Positions 42,632 through 53,021 of a stretch of 63,475 nucleotides of DNA are shown one piece after another; position 1 is the stretch's first letter, and each line of letters opens with the position of its first letter. A program made the position numbers and the translations under genes. Under the pieces are notes generated by a model that had not been told where the DNA came from, searched no databases, and saw only the letters and a program-made list of their open reading frames with translations. The stretch is from Linderina pennispora (lineage: Eukaryota; Kickxellomycota; Kickxellomycetes; Kickxellales; Kickxellaceae): assembly GCF_002104995.1 (NCBI RefSeq), contig NW_024468291.1, positions 1 to 63,475 on the forward strand. Reading direction: 5' to 3'.

Positions 42632-44278
42632 ATGCTACTGCACACTCTACTTTTGCTAGTCTTCTCTGCAGCTGCGCTAGCAAAGCGTGTTGTGGTTGAC
42701 TGGGACGTCGGCTATGTCTACATGGTGCGCGATGGAATTAACTACAAACGGTCGATTGGCGTCAATGGCCAGTCCCCGATCCCGCCTGTGTATGCAACCC
42801 GCGGCGACACTCTCATCCTCAACGTGCACAATTCGCTGAACGTAACCACAACGATCCATGCCCACGGCCTGTTCATGCGCGGCATGTCTTACATGGATGG
42901 GCCAGGAATGACCAACCAGTGCGGAATCCCGCCTGGCGAGTCGTTCACGTACGAGTACCACCTCGAGCAGGAGGGCACATTCTGGCTCCATGGCCACGAC
43001 CACGATCATAACGCCGACGGGCTGCGTACTGCGCTCGTCATCTATGACGAGGAGCCGCCGTACAAGTACGACGCAGAGCACCTGTTTACCTTTGAGGACT
43101 GGTTTGCAGGACAGTTTGCTGACCGTGCTGCGCTGACTACTGACCCAACAAAGCCGTTCCCGCCGCCATCTAGCTACGCGTTTGGTTTGATTAACGGCTA
43201 CAACGGCAACAGCACGAAGCCGATCAAGTTTGAGCCGAAGAAGACCTACCGCATCCGCCTTATCAACATGTCCAGCACCCTATGGTTCAAGTTCCGGATC
43301 CCCGGCCTCAAGCTGCGCGTTATTGAAGTCGATGGAATACTGAGCGACGAACATATGGTCGATGGTGTGCAGCTGGCACCTGCCATGCGCTACTCGGTTC
43401 TGGTCACGGCGCATAACTCGGACGAGTTCAACTACTACTACAAGGTCAAGATGTACGCAGACTTTATTCCAGCGTCGCCAGGTGAGAACCCGCGGTTTTA
43501 TTCAGGTCTAGTTGAGTACAGGCAGGATTCACCAGTCAAGGAGCTCCCCGACGTCGATGATAGCAAGCTGACGTGGGTCGAGGACATCAAGATGACGGCG
43601 CTCGATAAGCAACCACCACTATCAGTCGACCGCTCGCTGTATCTGTGGGTCGGTAACAACATCATGTCCTCTGGCCAGCACATGGACCACATCAGCAACA
43701 TCACTTACTACGCACCGCTGGTTCCCTCCCTGTTCACCGCAATGACCACTGGCGACCTGGCAATGAACCCTGAGATCTACAATAACCGGACACACCCAGT
43801 GGTGCTGAAGCACAACGAGGTTGTCGAACTTGAAGTGCATAACCCGAACAGAGTTCCTCACCCTATGCATCTGCATGGCCACGCATTCCAGGTCACCGAG
43901 TATGGTCCATCGCTAGATGGTTTCACACCTGGGTTCACATTCTCTCCGCTTGTCCAGTCCCTTGTTGCCCCGATCCAGCGTGATGTCATGGAGATCCCAC
44001 CATACTCGTACATAAAGGTCAGGTTCCGCGCCGACAATCCGGGTGTCTGGTTGTACCACTGCCATGTCAATATTCACGGCAGCCCCGAGAGTCTACGGAT
44101 GCTCATGACGCTTGTTGAGGCCCCTGATGTTCTGCAGAAGACACAGACGCTCCCCAAGAAACTTATTAGGCACTGTGAGATGAGCGGAATCAAGGTATCT
44201 GGAAATGCTGCTGGCAATGCTGGGCTTGATATGACAGGGTTGCCCCCTGTTCCATATGTTGTTGCCAAGTCATTCTAA
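42632..44278 (+). CDS. Secreted Fet3-type multicopper oxidase without a membrane anchor
   Basis: 548 residues in one exon; start ATG 42632 gives a signal peptide (LLHTLLLLVFSAAALA). Three cupredoxin domains carry the four copper motifs: THIHAHG-type HAH (as TTIHAHGLF), FWLHGH, HPMHLHGHAF and HCHVNIH. The C-terminus CEMSGIKVSGNAAGNAGLDMTGLPPVP resembles the end of the Fet3 ectodomain. Unlike Fet3, there is no C-terminal transmembrane helix, so the enzyme is predicted to be soluble and extracellular. The segment after HCHVNIH (GSPESLRMLM) is longer than usual, so the type 1 axial ligand is not obvious. Probably a ferroxidase or laccase-like oxidase; no iron permease gene is adjacent. Confidence 0.9.
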   Translation: MLLHTLLLLVFSAAALAKRVVVDWDVGYVYMVRDGINYKRSIGVNGQSPIPPVYATRGDTLILNVHNSLNVTTTIHAHGLFMRGMSYMDGPGMTNQCGIPPGESFTYEYHLEQEGTFWLHGHDHDHNADGLRTALVIYDEEPPYKYDAEHLFTFEDWFAGQFADRAALTTDPTKPFPPPSSYAFGLINGYNGNSTKPIKFEPKKTYRIRLINMSSTLWFKFRIPGLKLRVIEVDGILSDEHMVDGVQLAPAMRYSVLVTAHNSDEFNYYYKVKMYADFIPASPGENPRFYSGLVEYRQDSPVKELPDVDDSKLTWVEDIKMTALDKQPPLSVDRSLYLWVGNNIMSSGQHMDHISNITYYAPLVPSLFTAMTTGDLAMNPEIYNNRTHPVVLKHNEVVELEVHNPNRVPHPMHLHGHAFQVTEYGPSLDGFTPGFTFSPLVQSLVAPIQRDVMEIPPYSYIKVRFRADNPGVWLYHCHVNIHGSPESLRMLMTLVEAPDVLQKTQTLPKKLIRHCEMSGIKVSGNAAGNAGLDMTGLPPVPYVVAKSF

Positions 44279-44618
44279 AGATAAATCTTGCAAAAGTAGA
44301 AATAGACACATCCATATTAGATTCATTGTATTCGCAACAGGAACAACCTGTCGCTGAATAATATATCGGTGCTCATTTAGATACAGATATATGATTGATC
44401 AATACATTGGCTTGATAGAGGCAAGATATGGTGGTTGATGGGCTGCTTCTGGCTAAGCACTTGGTGGCAGTAGTTGCATCTGATACATCTTCTAGATATG
44501 TAGTTGAGAAGGCTCTCTTGGATATATAAGCAACGACCGAAGGTCACCTACTCAACATTTATCCAGCATCAGCACCCAGCAGCTACACTGGCAAATAACT
44601 TTACAGTTAATCTCCATC
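44279..44618. promoter_or_regulatory. Promoter region of the GGY-repeat gene, with TATA box
   Basis: TATA-like tatataag at 44523-44530, about 90 nt upstream of the start. No other gene seen. Confidence 0.5.
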
Positions 44619-45074
44619 ATGTTCAACACCTGCACCTCTCTTCTTGCACTCGTCGCTCTGGCAACCTTTTCTCCATCTGCCCATGCAATTTCTGTCCCTG
44701 AACCTATCAGCGCCCTGTCGGTCCAGGATCCTGCTGTGCTCCCGGCCAGCACCAGTTCTTCTCACCAGCCTAAGCTTACTCGTCGCCAGTACGGCTGTGG
44801 TTCTTGTGGTGGCTACGGCTGCGGTATCTGCGGCGGCTATGGTGGATATGGTGGATATGGTGGATATGGTGGATATGGTGGATATGGTGGATATGGTGGA
44901 TACGGCGGCTATGGCGGCTGGGGATTCCCATTCGTGAGCTCATCCAACAACGACTTCGATCGTGTTTCTAACCGTGCCAACTTTAACGAGAACACAGTGT
45001 ACGCTAACAACGTCAATGCTAACCAGGCCAGCGACACTGTCAATTCCAACACCAACAGCTTTGTCTCCAGCTAA
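44619..45074 (+). CDS. Secreted Gly/Tyr-rich GGY-repeat protein
   Basis: 151 residues: signal peptide (about 1-23), a propeptide, a dibasic LTRR site (about 53-56), then a cysteine-containing YGCGSCGGYGCGICGGY block and about nine GGY units. It ends in an Asn/Ser/Val-rich tail with NxN repeats. The DNA under the GGY block is a 9-bp tandem repeat (ggtggatat, 44842-44900). Composition suggests a structural or adhesive cell-wall or matrix protein. No enzymatic domain. I do not recognise a named family. Confidence 0.82.
   Translation: MFNTCTSLLALVALATFSPSAHAISVPEPISALSVQDPAVLPASTSSSHQPKLTRRQYGCGSCGGYGCGICGGYGGYGGYGGYGGYGGYGGYGGYGGYGGWGFPFVSSSNNDFDRVSNRANFNENTVYANNVNANQASDTVNSNTNSFVSS
44842..44900 (+). 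repeat. 9-bp tandem repeat (ggtggatat) encoding GGY units
   Basis: Six to seven near-perfect copies at the DNA level, flanked by degenerate ones, all in frame with the secreted protein. Confidence 0.85.
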
Positions 45075-45253
45075 GCACGATGGCATGATCCAGATATTCT
45101 GGTCACACCAAATCCTTGAATCTTGGGATGAATAGAAATGTATCTTGGAATTTGTGAGCGCATCCACTTGCACTCTTATCAAGCGAGTAAATATATACAT
45201 GCCAGCATGTTGACAATGTCCAAAGAGGTATTAAATGTGTATTGATTGTATAT

Positions 45254-45916
45254 CTACTTGGAACTCGGTGTTGCACTGCTCTTTGCACCTTTCGACTTTT
45301 TGCTCTTTTTTGACTTTTTCTGGAAGTTTCTCCAGCTGCTAACTCTCTCCTCACGTTTGTCCTCCCATGCCTTCTCCTCGTCTCGCTTCCTTTTCTTCTC
45401 CTTGACTTCCTCTTCCCTCTTGCTCGCTGCTGCGCCCTCTGCTGCCATTTCCTGCTTCACCCTCTGGCGTCTCCGCCATTCAATATCAATCATGATCGCA
45501 CGGTACTTTTCCATTGCTGCCTTTTCAAACTCCTTCGACACGACATCGAATTCCTGGCGCTTTCCGGATTCCACCTCCTTGGTCCATTCGACAGCAAGTT
45601 CACGTTTCGCTTCGTCGACCATTGTGAGAATGGATTTGCGCTTTTCGTCGTCCATCAGCTCTGTTTCTGCCTTTTTAAGACGCTCAAACGCCTCGCGGGC
45701 ATTGGCATGGGTGGTTTTGTCTGGGTGAATGAGACGGGATTTAGAGCGGTATGCGAGCTTCACGTCCTGGGGCGTGCAGGTAAGTGGGAGAGAGAGGATG
45801 GCAAAGGGATCGAGCATACTGAGTGACATTATGCGCTCTACTTCTGTTTGACGCGACAGCTGGGTCTCCTCGTGCTTGAGCAGGCGCTCAACGTCGTTGG
45901 CCTCGTGTACTGACAT
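45254..45916 (-). CDS. J-domain protein of the DNAJC8/Spf31 type
   Basis: 220 residues from ATG 45916. The J domain lies at about 35-100, with DPFAILSLPLTCTPQDVKLAYRSKSRLIHPDK; the HPD motif is intact. After it comes a long charged coiled coil (RELAVEWTKEVESGKRQEFDVV...), and the C-terminus is Lys/Ser-rich with KKSKKSKKSKG, probably a nuclear signal. DNAJC8-like proteins associate with spliceosomes. Domain order and length fit. Confidence 0.82.
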   Translation of the reverse strand: MSVHEANDVERLLKHEETQLSRQTEVERIMSLSMLDPFAILSLPLTCTPQDVKLAYRSKSRLIHPDKTTHANAREAFERLKKAETELMDDEKRKSILTMVDEAKRELAVEWTKEVESGKRQEFDVVSKEFEKAAMEKYRAIMIDIEWRRRQRVKQEMAAEGAAASKREEEVKEKKRKRDEEKAWEDKREERVSSWRNFQKKSKKSKKSKGAKSSATPSSK

Positions 45917-46135
45917 GGCGGGTGGTGGTGGTGATACGATGAAATAATGGCAGAGTAAAGTCCCAGCCTCACTTTTATATATAGTAAACGCTAGCTAGAC
46001 TCACGCTGATTATGGCTCGATATAATACCAACCCTACGTCACCAACCAGCAGTCGCATTTCTTTTTGCCAAGCTTTTGTTTTTCACTTCACTGCTTCCTC
46101 CAAACTTCCTCCTCATTCTAACTCCCCTGTCAGCA

Positions 46136-48681
46136 ATGTTCCTGTTCAGACAAGCGGCTGTTGACAAGGACAGCAACGACAATTCAACGCTCCTGTGCGT
46201 TAAATTCAAGACGACGGACAAGTCCGTCTACAGCAAGGCACTCGCTGAGTACATTTCCTCGTCATACGCAGAACCGCCCGAGGCGTACCGCGACGACCTG
46301 CGGGTTTTGGACGAGCTGCGTGAGGCTGCAGCAGCAACATTTGACGTGAATTCCAATGTGCTCAAGCGCAATATCAGGTAGGCATATAGCTACTGGTTGG
46401 TGGTGGCATAAGAATGCCCACGTACTCAAATTTGCCGAGCTTTGTAGGTACTACGGACAGTTGTCGTTTATCTTGACAAAGTTTCCGGCCGACGCCAACA
46501 TCAACTTTATGTGGAGCAGCGCATTTGACCCTGAGTCAGGAGGTAAGCACATAAGTCGGCAAATGGGTCTAGAGCCAGTCGCACAGACATACTCATGCAC
46601 CCCTGGTATTTTTGGTAGCATCCGGCAAGGACCTGTACTTTGAGCGGGCCTCGGTCCTGTTCAACATCGGTGCGTTCTACTCTCAGCTCGGCTGCCGCGA
46701 GAGCCGCAACGACAAAGACAGCCTGACCCGTGCCTTTGGCCACTTCCAGAACGCAGCAGGCGTCTTCAATCTCCTGCGCTCCAAGATTGTCAGCGAGTGC
46801 CGTACACAGCTGACCACCGACCTGTCCTCGTACATGCTGACCACGCTCGAAAACCTTATGCTCTGCCAGGCGCAAGAGTGCGTGTGGCAGCGCTCGGTCC
46901 TGACGCACATGAAGGATGCAAATGTTGCGAGGATTGCCATGCAGGTAGCCGAGTTTTACGATGCGGCGATTGAGAGCGGGTCGCAGGGGTCGCTAACAAG
47001 CACGATTCCAGCGGGCTGGGTGGATCACTTCAAGGTCAAGAGGCTGTTCTTCCTTGCGGAAGCACAAACGAAGAAGGCCAACGAGTGTCTAGCTGGTGCG
47101 CATTATGGAGAGGAGGTCGCTAGGCTGCAGGCAGCGCAGGAACTGTGCAATCAGGCGCAAGAGCTCGTGAACTACGACCAGCGGTGGGCGAAGCACATTC
47201 GGCCGGTGATCGTCGATGCACTCAAGGCACAGCAGGAGTTTGTCAGTACCAGCAGGACACGGGCAGAGCGGGATAACGACGTTATTTATCTGGATCCGGT
47301 TCCGGCTGTCACTTCGCTGGCGCCTGTCACGCCGTACAAACTGGCAGTGCCAAAGTGCCCCGAGATCATCGAGAACCCAGGAGCGTTCCTGGGAGAGGAG
47401 GAGCTGGGCACGCCGTTGTTCAAGGGCCTGGTGCCATTTGTGATCCACCAGGCTGCGAGCCTGTACGAGGACCGCAAGGACCAGCTGATTTCCAAGGACA
47501 TTGTGGCAGTCCTGGATGAGCTTACGGCGGACTGCGAGTCAGTATTGGCATCACTCAACCTGCCCAATGCCCTGGAGGCGATCCAGAAGCCGATCGGTTT
47601 GCCGCCAAGCGTTCTGGTGGGCGCCGACGAGATACGGTCGGACGGTGGATATATCGGACTCAAGCGCCTGCTGGACAACGCGTTAAAGTCGAACCAGTCA
47701 GCTACAGCACTGGTTGATGCATCCGAAAAGGCACTGGACGACGAGATGCGTGAGGATGCACAAGTGCGGCTCGGTGCAGCTCCAGGCTCTGAGCGTGCCA
47801 AACGTGTGGAGTCAATGGAGCTGACGAATACGTTCCGCAGCGAGATCCAAAAGTACCGCGGGATCGTGGAGAAGGCACGCGAGAGCGACGCAGCTCTGCA
47901 GTCGCAGGTGGAGGCGTGGAGCAAGTTCTTTATGCTGCTGAGTTCGTCGCGCGACGAGGTAGAACGGCAAGTGCCGTCTACCACAGCAAATCCGCTGACG
48001 GACCCGCACCACAGCCAGATCATTGCGCGCCTGCAGCAGTACATGGGCGAGATATCGATTATGCGGCGCGAGCGGCTCAAGTCCATTGAGAAGCTGAAGC
48101 GTCTTGCCAGCGAGGACGATGTGGCACCAGCCCTCAATGAGGAGATGCAGAGATTGGCAGCACAGTCATCGACACCGATCCTCAAATTCGAGCTCCACCA
48201 GTTCGAAGACCTGTTTGCAGAGCGGCTCGACAAGTACACGTCCTGGAAAGTGTATATCGAGGAGGAGCGTGAGGCACAGAGCGAGCTTCTGGATAGCATT
48301 CGCGAGGCGAACCAGGCGTTTATTGCGGCACGGTCGACGCATCCGCTGTTGCAGCAGCGCGAGAAGGCGCTGGTGAACTTGGAGACTGCGATCAAGAGAT
48401 ACCGGGAGGCGTCCTTCAACCTACACGACGGAGCACGGTTCTATGCGTCGCTCGAGGCTGATTTGAACAAACTGAAGGAAGGGTGCCTGGACTTTGCCAT
48501 GGCCAGGCATATCGATGCGCAGGACCTGATGGGCGTCAGCCAGTCGGATATGCCATCGGATCTATCCCAGGCACCGTACGATGCGAGCACCGCGCCTAGC
48601 GCGCCTAGCGCGCCGCCCAACAGCAGCCAGGGCGGGACATGGGACCCGACCATGCCGCTAAGATATGCGCCATCGAAATGA
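46136..48681 (+). CDS. BRO1-domain ESCRT-associated protein (Rim20/PalA/Alix type)
   Basis: Three exons 46136-46377, 46448-46542 and 46619-48681 encode 799 residues. The N-terminal BRO1 domain has YISSSYAEPPEAYRDDLRVLDELR, KFPADANINFMWSSAFDPESG and KDLYFERASVLFNIGAFYSQL. A V-shaped coiled-coil region follows. The C-terminal tail is Pro/Ser/Ala-rich (APSAPSAPP). BRO1 domains bind the ESCRT-III subunit Snf7. Length and tail favour a Rim20/PalA-type protein of the ambient-pH pathway over Bro1/Vps31, but this is not certain. Stop 43 nt from the convergent DUS1 stop. Confidence 0.87.
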
Positions 48682-48724
48682 GTAGGGTAGTATTTTATGT
48701 GCTTAAAGGAAAACGATAAATACA

Positions 48725-49978
48725 CTATGCTGCAGCGACCTTTTGCCGCTTGGCATTGGAATCAGCCTCCTCGACATCCTCGCGAGCGGTCTTCTTGGAC
48801 TCTTCGGGCTTGGCTGGGCTGGCCTTGGCCTCGTTCAGAAGCCGCTTTGACTGCGAGTGCTCCTTGTCGTGCTCGAAGCGCAATGCGGGCTGGCAAATCC
48901 AGTGAGGGTACTTTTTGTACCCAAACTCATCGGCCACGACGCTCTCGGGCTCGAACTTGCCCTCCTCCTCCTCGTCCTCCATCAGCCGCTTCTTCATAGC
49001 GCCCACAAACTGCTCGACCTCCTCAGGAGTGCGCGCCTGCGCCAGCTGCTGCCTGAGGTCAGTGTGGATCGGCAGGCTGTACCGGAACAGCTTGAACAGG
49101 TGGCCACGCACAAACGAGTTCTTGGTCGGCACCTGTTTGCAGATCTCGATATACTCCTCGGCCATCTGCCACGTCGGCAGGACCTTGCCTGAGAACAACG
49201 CCGGGTTGTACAGGTTGGTCTCGGCCGACATGACGCCGTCGACGCCGGTCGCATCAATGCACTTCTGGATGTCCTCATGGTACAGGATATTGCCGTTGGC
49301 AAACACCGGCACGCTGACTGCCTCCTTGACGGCCTTGATCTTGTCCCAGTCCGCCAGACCTGTCTTGTGGCCCTTCTGCTCGCGCAGGCGGCCGTGCACA
49401 CAGATGATCTGGGCGCCGGCAGCCTCGACCATCTTTGCATACGCGATGGTCTTTTCGAGTTCTGGGTAGACGCGGATCTTTGCGGTCACAGGGATCTCCA
49501 GGTTCTCGTGCAGCTTGCGGATCAGCTTGCTGACCAGATCCCAGTCCTCCATCAAGAACGACCCGTAGTGGCCACGCTTGGCAATGTGCTGCGGACAGCC
49601 CAGGTTCAGGTCCACGGCATCAGCCTCGCCCACCACCAGCCTGGCTGCCGCCAGCAGCGCGTCAGGCTCGTTGGCGCAGAACTGCACAATCACAGGCTTG
49701 TCTGTCTCGTTTGTCTGCCACTGCTCGTCGCGGTACTTTGACGACTTGGCGTCCGAGAACATCTTTGCGTGGAACATGGGCGTGTAGCAGAGGTCGGCTC
49801 CGTAGCGCCGCGAGAGCATGCGCCAGGCAAGCTCTGACTGGTCGACCATGGGGGCCACGATGTGCTTGGGGCTGCCCATGGCGCGGAACAGGTCGTAGCC
49901 GCGCAGGCGCTCGGGGAACTTGGCCTTGATCTCGTCCTCGGTAAGAGTGAAATGCGCGGGCCTCTCGGTCTGTGTCAT
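48725..49978 (-). CDS. DUS1: tRNA-dihydrouridine(16/17) synthase
   Basis: 417 residues from ATG 49978, single exon. FMN-dependent enzyme reducing uridine 16/17 in the tRNA D-loop. The TIM barrel begins at PKHIVAPMVDQSELAWRML, followed by ADLCYTPMFHAKMF, the catalytic-cysteine motif DAVDLNLGCPQHIAKRGHYGSFL, VTAKIRVYP, and ICVHGRLREQKGHKTGLADW. VPVFANGNILYHEDI follows as in the family. The C-terminal extension is charged, ending in KRQK that may be a nuclear signal. Confidence 0.94.
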   Translation of the reverse strand: MTQTERPAHFTLTEDEIKAKFPERLRGYDLFRAMGSPKHIVAPMVDQSELAWRMLSRRYGADLCYTPMFHAKMFSDAKSSKYRDEQWQTNETDKPVIVQFCANEPDALLAAARLVVGEADAVDLNLGCPQHIAKRGHYGSFLMEDWDLVSKLIRKLHENLEIPVTAKIRVYPELEKTIAYAKMVEAAGAQIICVHGRLREQKGHKTGLADWDKIKAVKEAVSVPVFANGNILYHEDIQKCIDATGVDGVMSAETNLYNPALFSGKVLPTWQMAEEYIEICKQVPTKNSFVRGHLFKLFRYSLPIHTDLRQQLAQARTPEEVEQFVGAMKKRLMEDEEEEGKFEPESVVADEFGYKKYPHWICQPALRFEHDKEHSQSKRLLNEAKASPAKPEESKKTAREDVEEADSNAKRQKVAAA

Positions 49979-50579
49979 GGCTGGTGTACCTTTGCGTAGT
50001 ATCGACGGTGAGCGGCTGGCTGCGGGAAGAAGGAAGCTGAGGGTGGAGCGTAGGAAATTCAACGTGTCTAGAGTATAGGCGACCGGCAGTCTGAAGCAGA
50101 AGAAAAGCAAGATTTAGAGGCTGCGTTTCTGCGATCGCTGCATTTTTTTGGGCGCAACCTTGGCCAGGACTGCGGCTCGGCTCGGATGCAGCTTGCGTGA
50201 CTCTGCGGGAAGCGGCGAATACTGGCAGATGAAAAATCTGCAGAAAAAAATGTCCCCCCAAACGGCGTGGTGCCAGCAGCCTGCCCATTGGCCCCTGCCA
50301 GCCCGGTGGGGCGCTTTATCTCTGTGGACCAGGGGGGCGAAGAGCTGCTGATTTGCTCGAGCGGGGGTCTAGCTTCTGTGCCATGTCTCAAAGCCGGGGG
50401 TGGGGTATAAAAGGACCGAGCGCCCCTCGCGCTCCCAGCGAGTAAAGAAATAATGGCTCTTTTCCATTCTGATCCATTCACTCTATTCACTTCAAGGAAC
50501 CGCAGGTTTACTAGCTTGCTCGAGATCACTTGAAGAAGGTCACACCACCTGCTCTAACCAAACCACACCTGTTCAAAAG
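49979..50579. promoter_or_regulatory. Divergent promoter between DUS1 and ADE12, with TATA box
   Basis: A tataaaag at 50406-50413 sits upstream of the ADE12 5' UTR. The interval is otherwise non-coding. Confidence 0.55.
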
Positions 50580-50667
50580 GTAAGCAGGAGAGGCCATGTC
50601 CGATTTCCACACGTCCAAACCCGCTCTATGCCAGAGGCATGCTAACTACTCTTGCACCACAATGTAG
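50580..50667 (+). other. 5' UTR intron of ADE12
   Basis: A GT-AG segment with donor gtaagc and acceptor aatgtag ends 9 nt before the ADE12 ATG. Inferred from splice-site sequence only. Confidence 0.5.
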
Positions 50668-50676
50668 CACCTCCCA

Positions 50677-52076
50677 ATGGCTGACACCAACAAGGCTACT
50701 GTCGTCCTCGGCTCGCAGTGGGGCGACGAGGGCAAGGGCAAGCTCGCCGATCTGCTTGCCGCCGACGTCGACATCTGCGCCCGTTGCCAGGTACGTTGAC
50801 CCGCTGCTCACCTGCATGGTACCAGGCAAGGGAGCCTGTGCTGTGATAATGCTTGGCAAAGCGCACCTGTAATCACATATGACTCAACTGCAAATCAACC
50901 ATTCTTTAGGGTGGCAACAACGCCGGCCACACGATCGTCGTGAACGACATCAAGTACGCCTTCCACATGCTGCCTTCCGGCCTGGTCAACCCGTCCTGCG
51001 TCTCGGTGGTTGGCTCTGGTGTGGTTCTGCACCTCCCGGGCTTCTTCAGCGAGCTTGAGGAGCTTGAGCAGAAGGGCCTGAACTGCGACGGCCGCCTGTT
51101 TGTCTCGGACCGCTGCCACCTCGTGTTTGACCTGCACCAGATCGTCGACGGTCTCAAGGAGGTCGAGCTGGGCCGCGGCTCCATCGGCACCACGCGCAAG
51201 GGTATCGGACCGACCTACTCCACCAAGGCGTCGCGCTCGGGCATCCGCGTCCACCACCTCTACCACTTTGACGAGTTCGAGAAGCGCTTCCGCTCGCTGG
51301 TGGCGAGCCGCCATCGCCGGTACGGCGACTTTGAGTACGACATCGAGAAGGAGCTGCAGCGGTACAGGGAGCTGGCTGAGCGCCTGCGCCCGTACGTCAT
51401 TGACTCGGTCGAGTATCTGCACAACGAGCTCAAGGCCCAGAAGAAGGTGCTGATTGAGGGCGCCAACGCGCTGATGCTGGACATTGACTTTGGTACGTAC
51501 CCGTACGTTACCAGCTCGAGCACCTCCGTCGGTGGCGCGTCTACCGGCCTCGGCATCCCGCCCTCGCGCATCGGCAAGGTTATTGGTGTGGCCAAGGCGT
51601 ACACGACCCGTGTGGGCGGTGGTCCGTTCCCCAGCGAGCTGACCGACGAGGTCGGCCAGAAGCTGCGCGACGTGGGTGCTGAGTACGGTGTCACCACCGG
51701 CCGCCCGCGCCGCTGCGGCTGGCTGGATCTGGTGGTCCTGCGGTACTCGAACATGGTGAACGGGTACACGAGCCTGAACCTGACCAAGCTCGATGTGCTG
51801 GACGTGTTTGAGGAGATCAAGGTCGCTGTGTCGTACACCATCAACGGCCGGAATGTCACCTCGTTCCCGGCCGACCTCGACGACCTGGAGACCGCCACCG
51901 TCAACTACGTCACGCTGCCCGGATGGAACCAGGATATCAGCAAGTGTCGCAAGTTCGAGGAGCTGCCCAAGAACTGCCAGGACTACGTGCGCTTCATCGA
52001 GAAGGACCTGGGCGTGCCTGTCGAGTGGATTGGTGTCGGTGCGAGCCGTGATGCCATGATCAAGGTTGACCTCTAG
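50677..52076 (+). CDS. ADE12: Adenylosuccinate synthetase
   Basis: Exons 50677-50790 and 50910-52076 encode 426 residues. It uses GTP to condense IMP and aspartate to adenylosuccinate, the first committed step to AMP. Motifs: [17 protein letters not shown] (P-loop-like, about 8-24), [10 protein letters not shown] (about 39-48), the [25 protein letters not shown] loop, and the [12 protein letters not shown] segment with the aspartate-binding arginines. Length is typical. The 119-nt intron lies between ARCQ and GGNNAGHT with donor gtacgt and acceptor ctttag. Confidence 0.96.
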
Positions 52077-53021
52077 TTCGTTTTGTTTGTTTTCTAATCA
52101 CTTTCTTCTATTGCCAATATCTGGGCACGTATGCGAACAGACGTGTACTGTGTGGGATCGCTGTATGTTGTCGGGCACCATGGCAAACCACATGTAGCTG
52201 TGCATCCAGTCGGCAGCACACTATTTTGCATCCTATCGTGATTTGTTTGGAACCGGTTGGTTGCTTTTGGGCACAATCCGCTGCTCCGATCTCCGGCAGA
52301 CCGCAGGTGCTGAAGTTCCGACTGCTTTCGGCGCAGATGCATAAACATGTATACGGGCACGACATGTAACATAGGAGGTCACATGTTGCACAAAACCTCT
52401 CCGCTAGCCGTGTGAGGCTGGGTTCCACCCCTATGGCTGAATGAAAATCAGCCTGTACTCGCCTGCCTTCCCCTGCCAAGGACTGTGACAAAGAAATCCT
52501 CTGCTGCTCGAGATTTGCAGTGCTGCTTGTCAAATGACCATCTCATTTATTCCTGGAAAAACGATAGTGCCCGCTTGCATACGACAAGGGAAATCGCTTG
52601 TTTTCGCCCGTTGGTGGATTGGTGCTTTATCGCTGTAGCATCTGGAGCTGGAAAAATAATGCCCTCCTCCTCTGGCTCGATGATATTGGAGCGGATAGTC
52701 CGGGTGATTGCCTCCCGTCTACGATCGCCTTCGGACACGTCCTGTCCATCGCCTATATAAACTCCCCCCTGACATTGGCTGGAGGCTGCGTGTAGTGTGA
52801 ACCAAGCTCACTTATCCTGAATACCCCCGTCAAGACAAAGGCTGTTTCAAGCATCGGCTACTTCTTCTCCTGAACCCCTCGTTACTTTCATTCTTTTCCC
52901 ACTGTGTGCACCAATACTTCTGCTTTTGTTAGCAGTGCTAATTTTGTCGTTTTGCCTTTCTCGAAAATTACCCCACTACGCTCTAGCTCATACGCTCCGG
53001 GTTGGCCAAGCCTGTCTATCG
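52077..53021. promoter_or_regulatory. Intergenic region with the permease promoter
   Basis: A TATA-like tatataaa at 52754 lies about 270 nt upstream of the permease ATG. No gene recognised in the rest. Confidence 0.4.
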
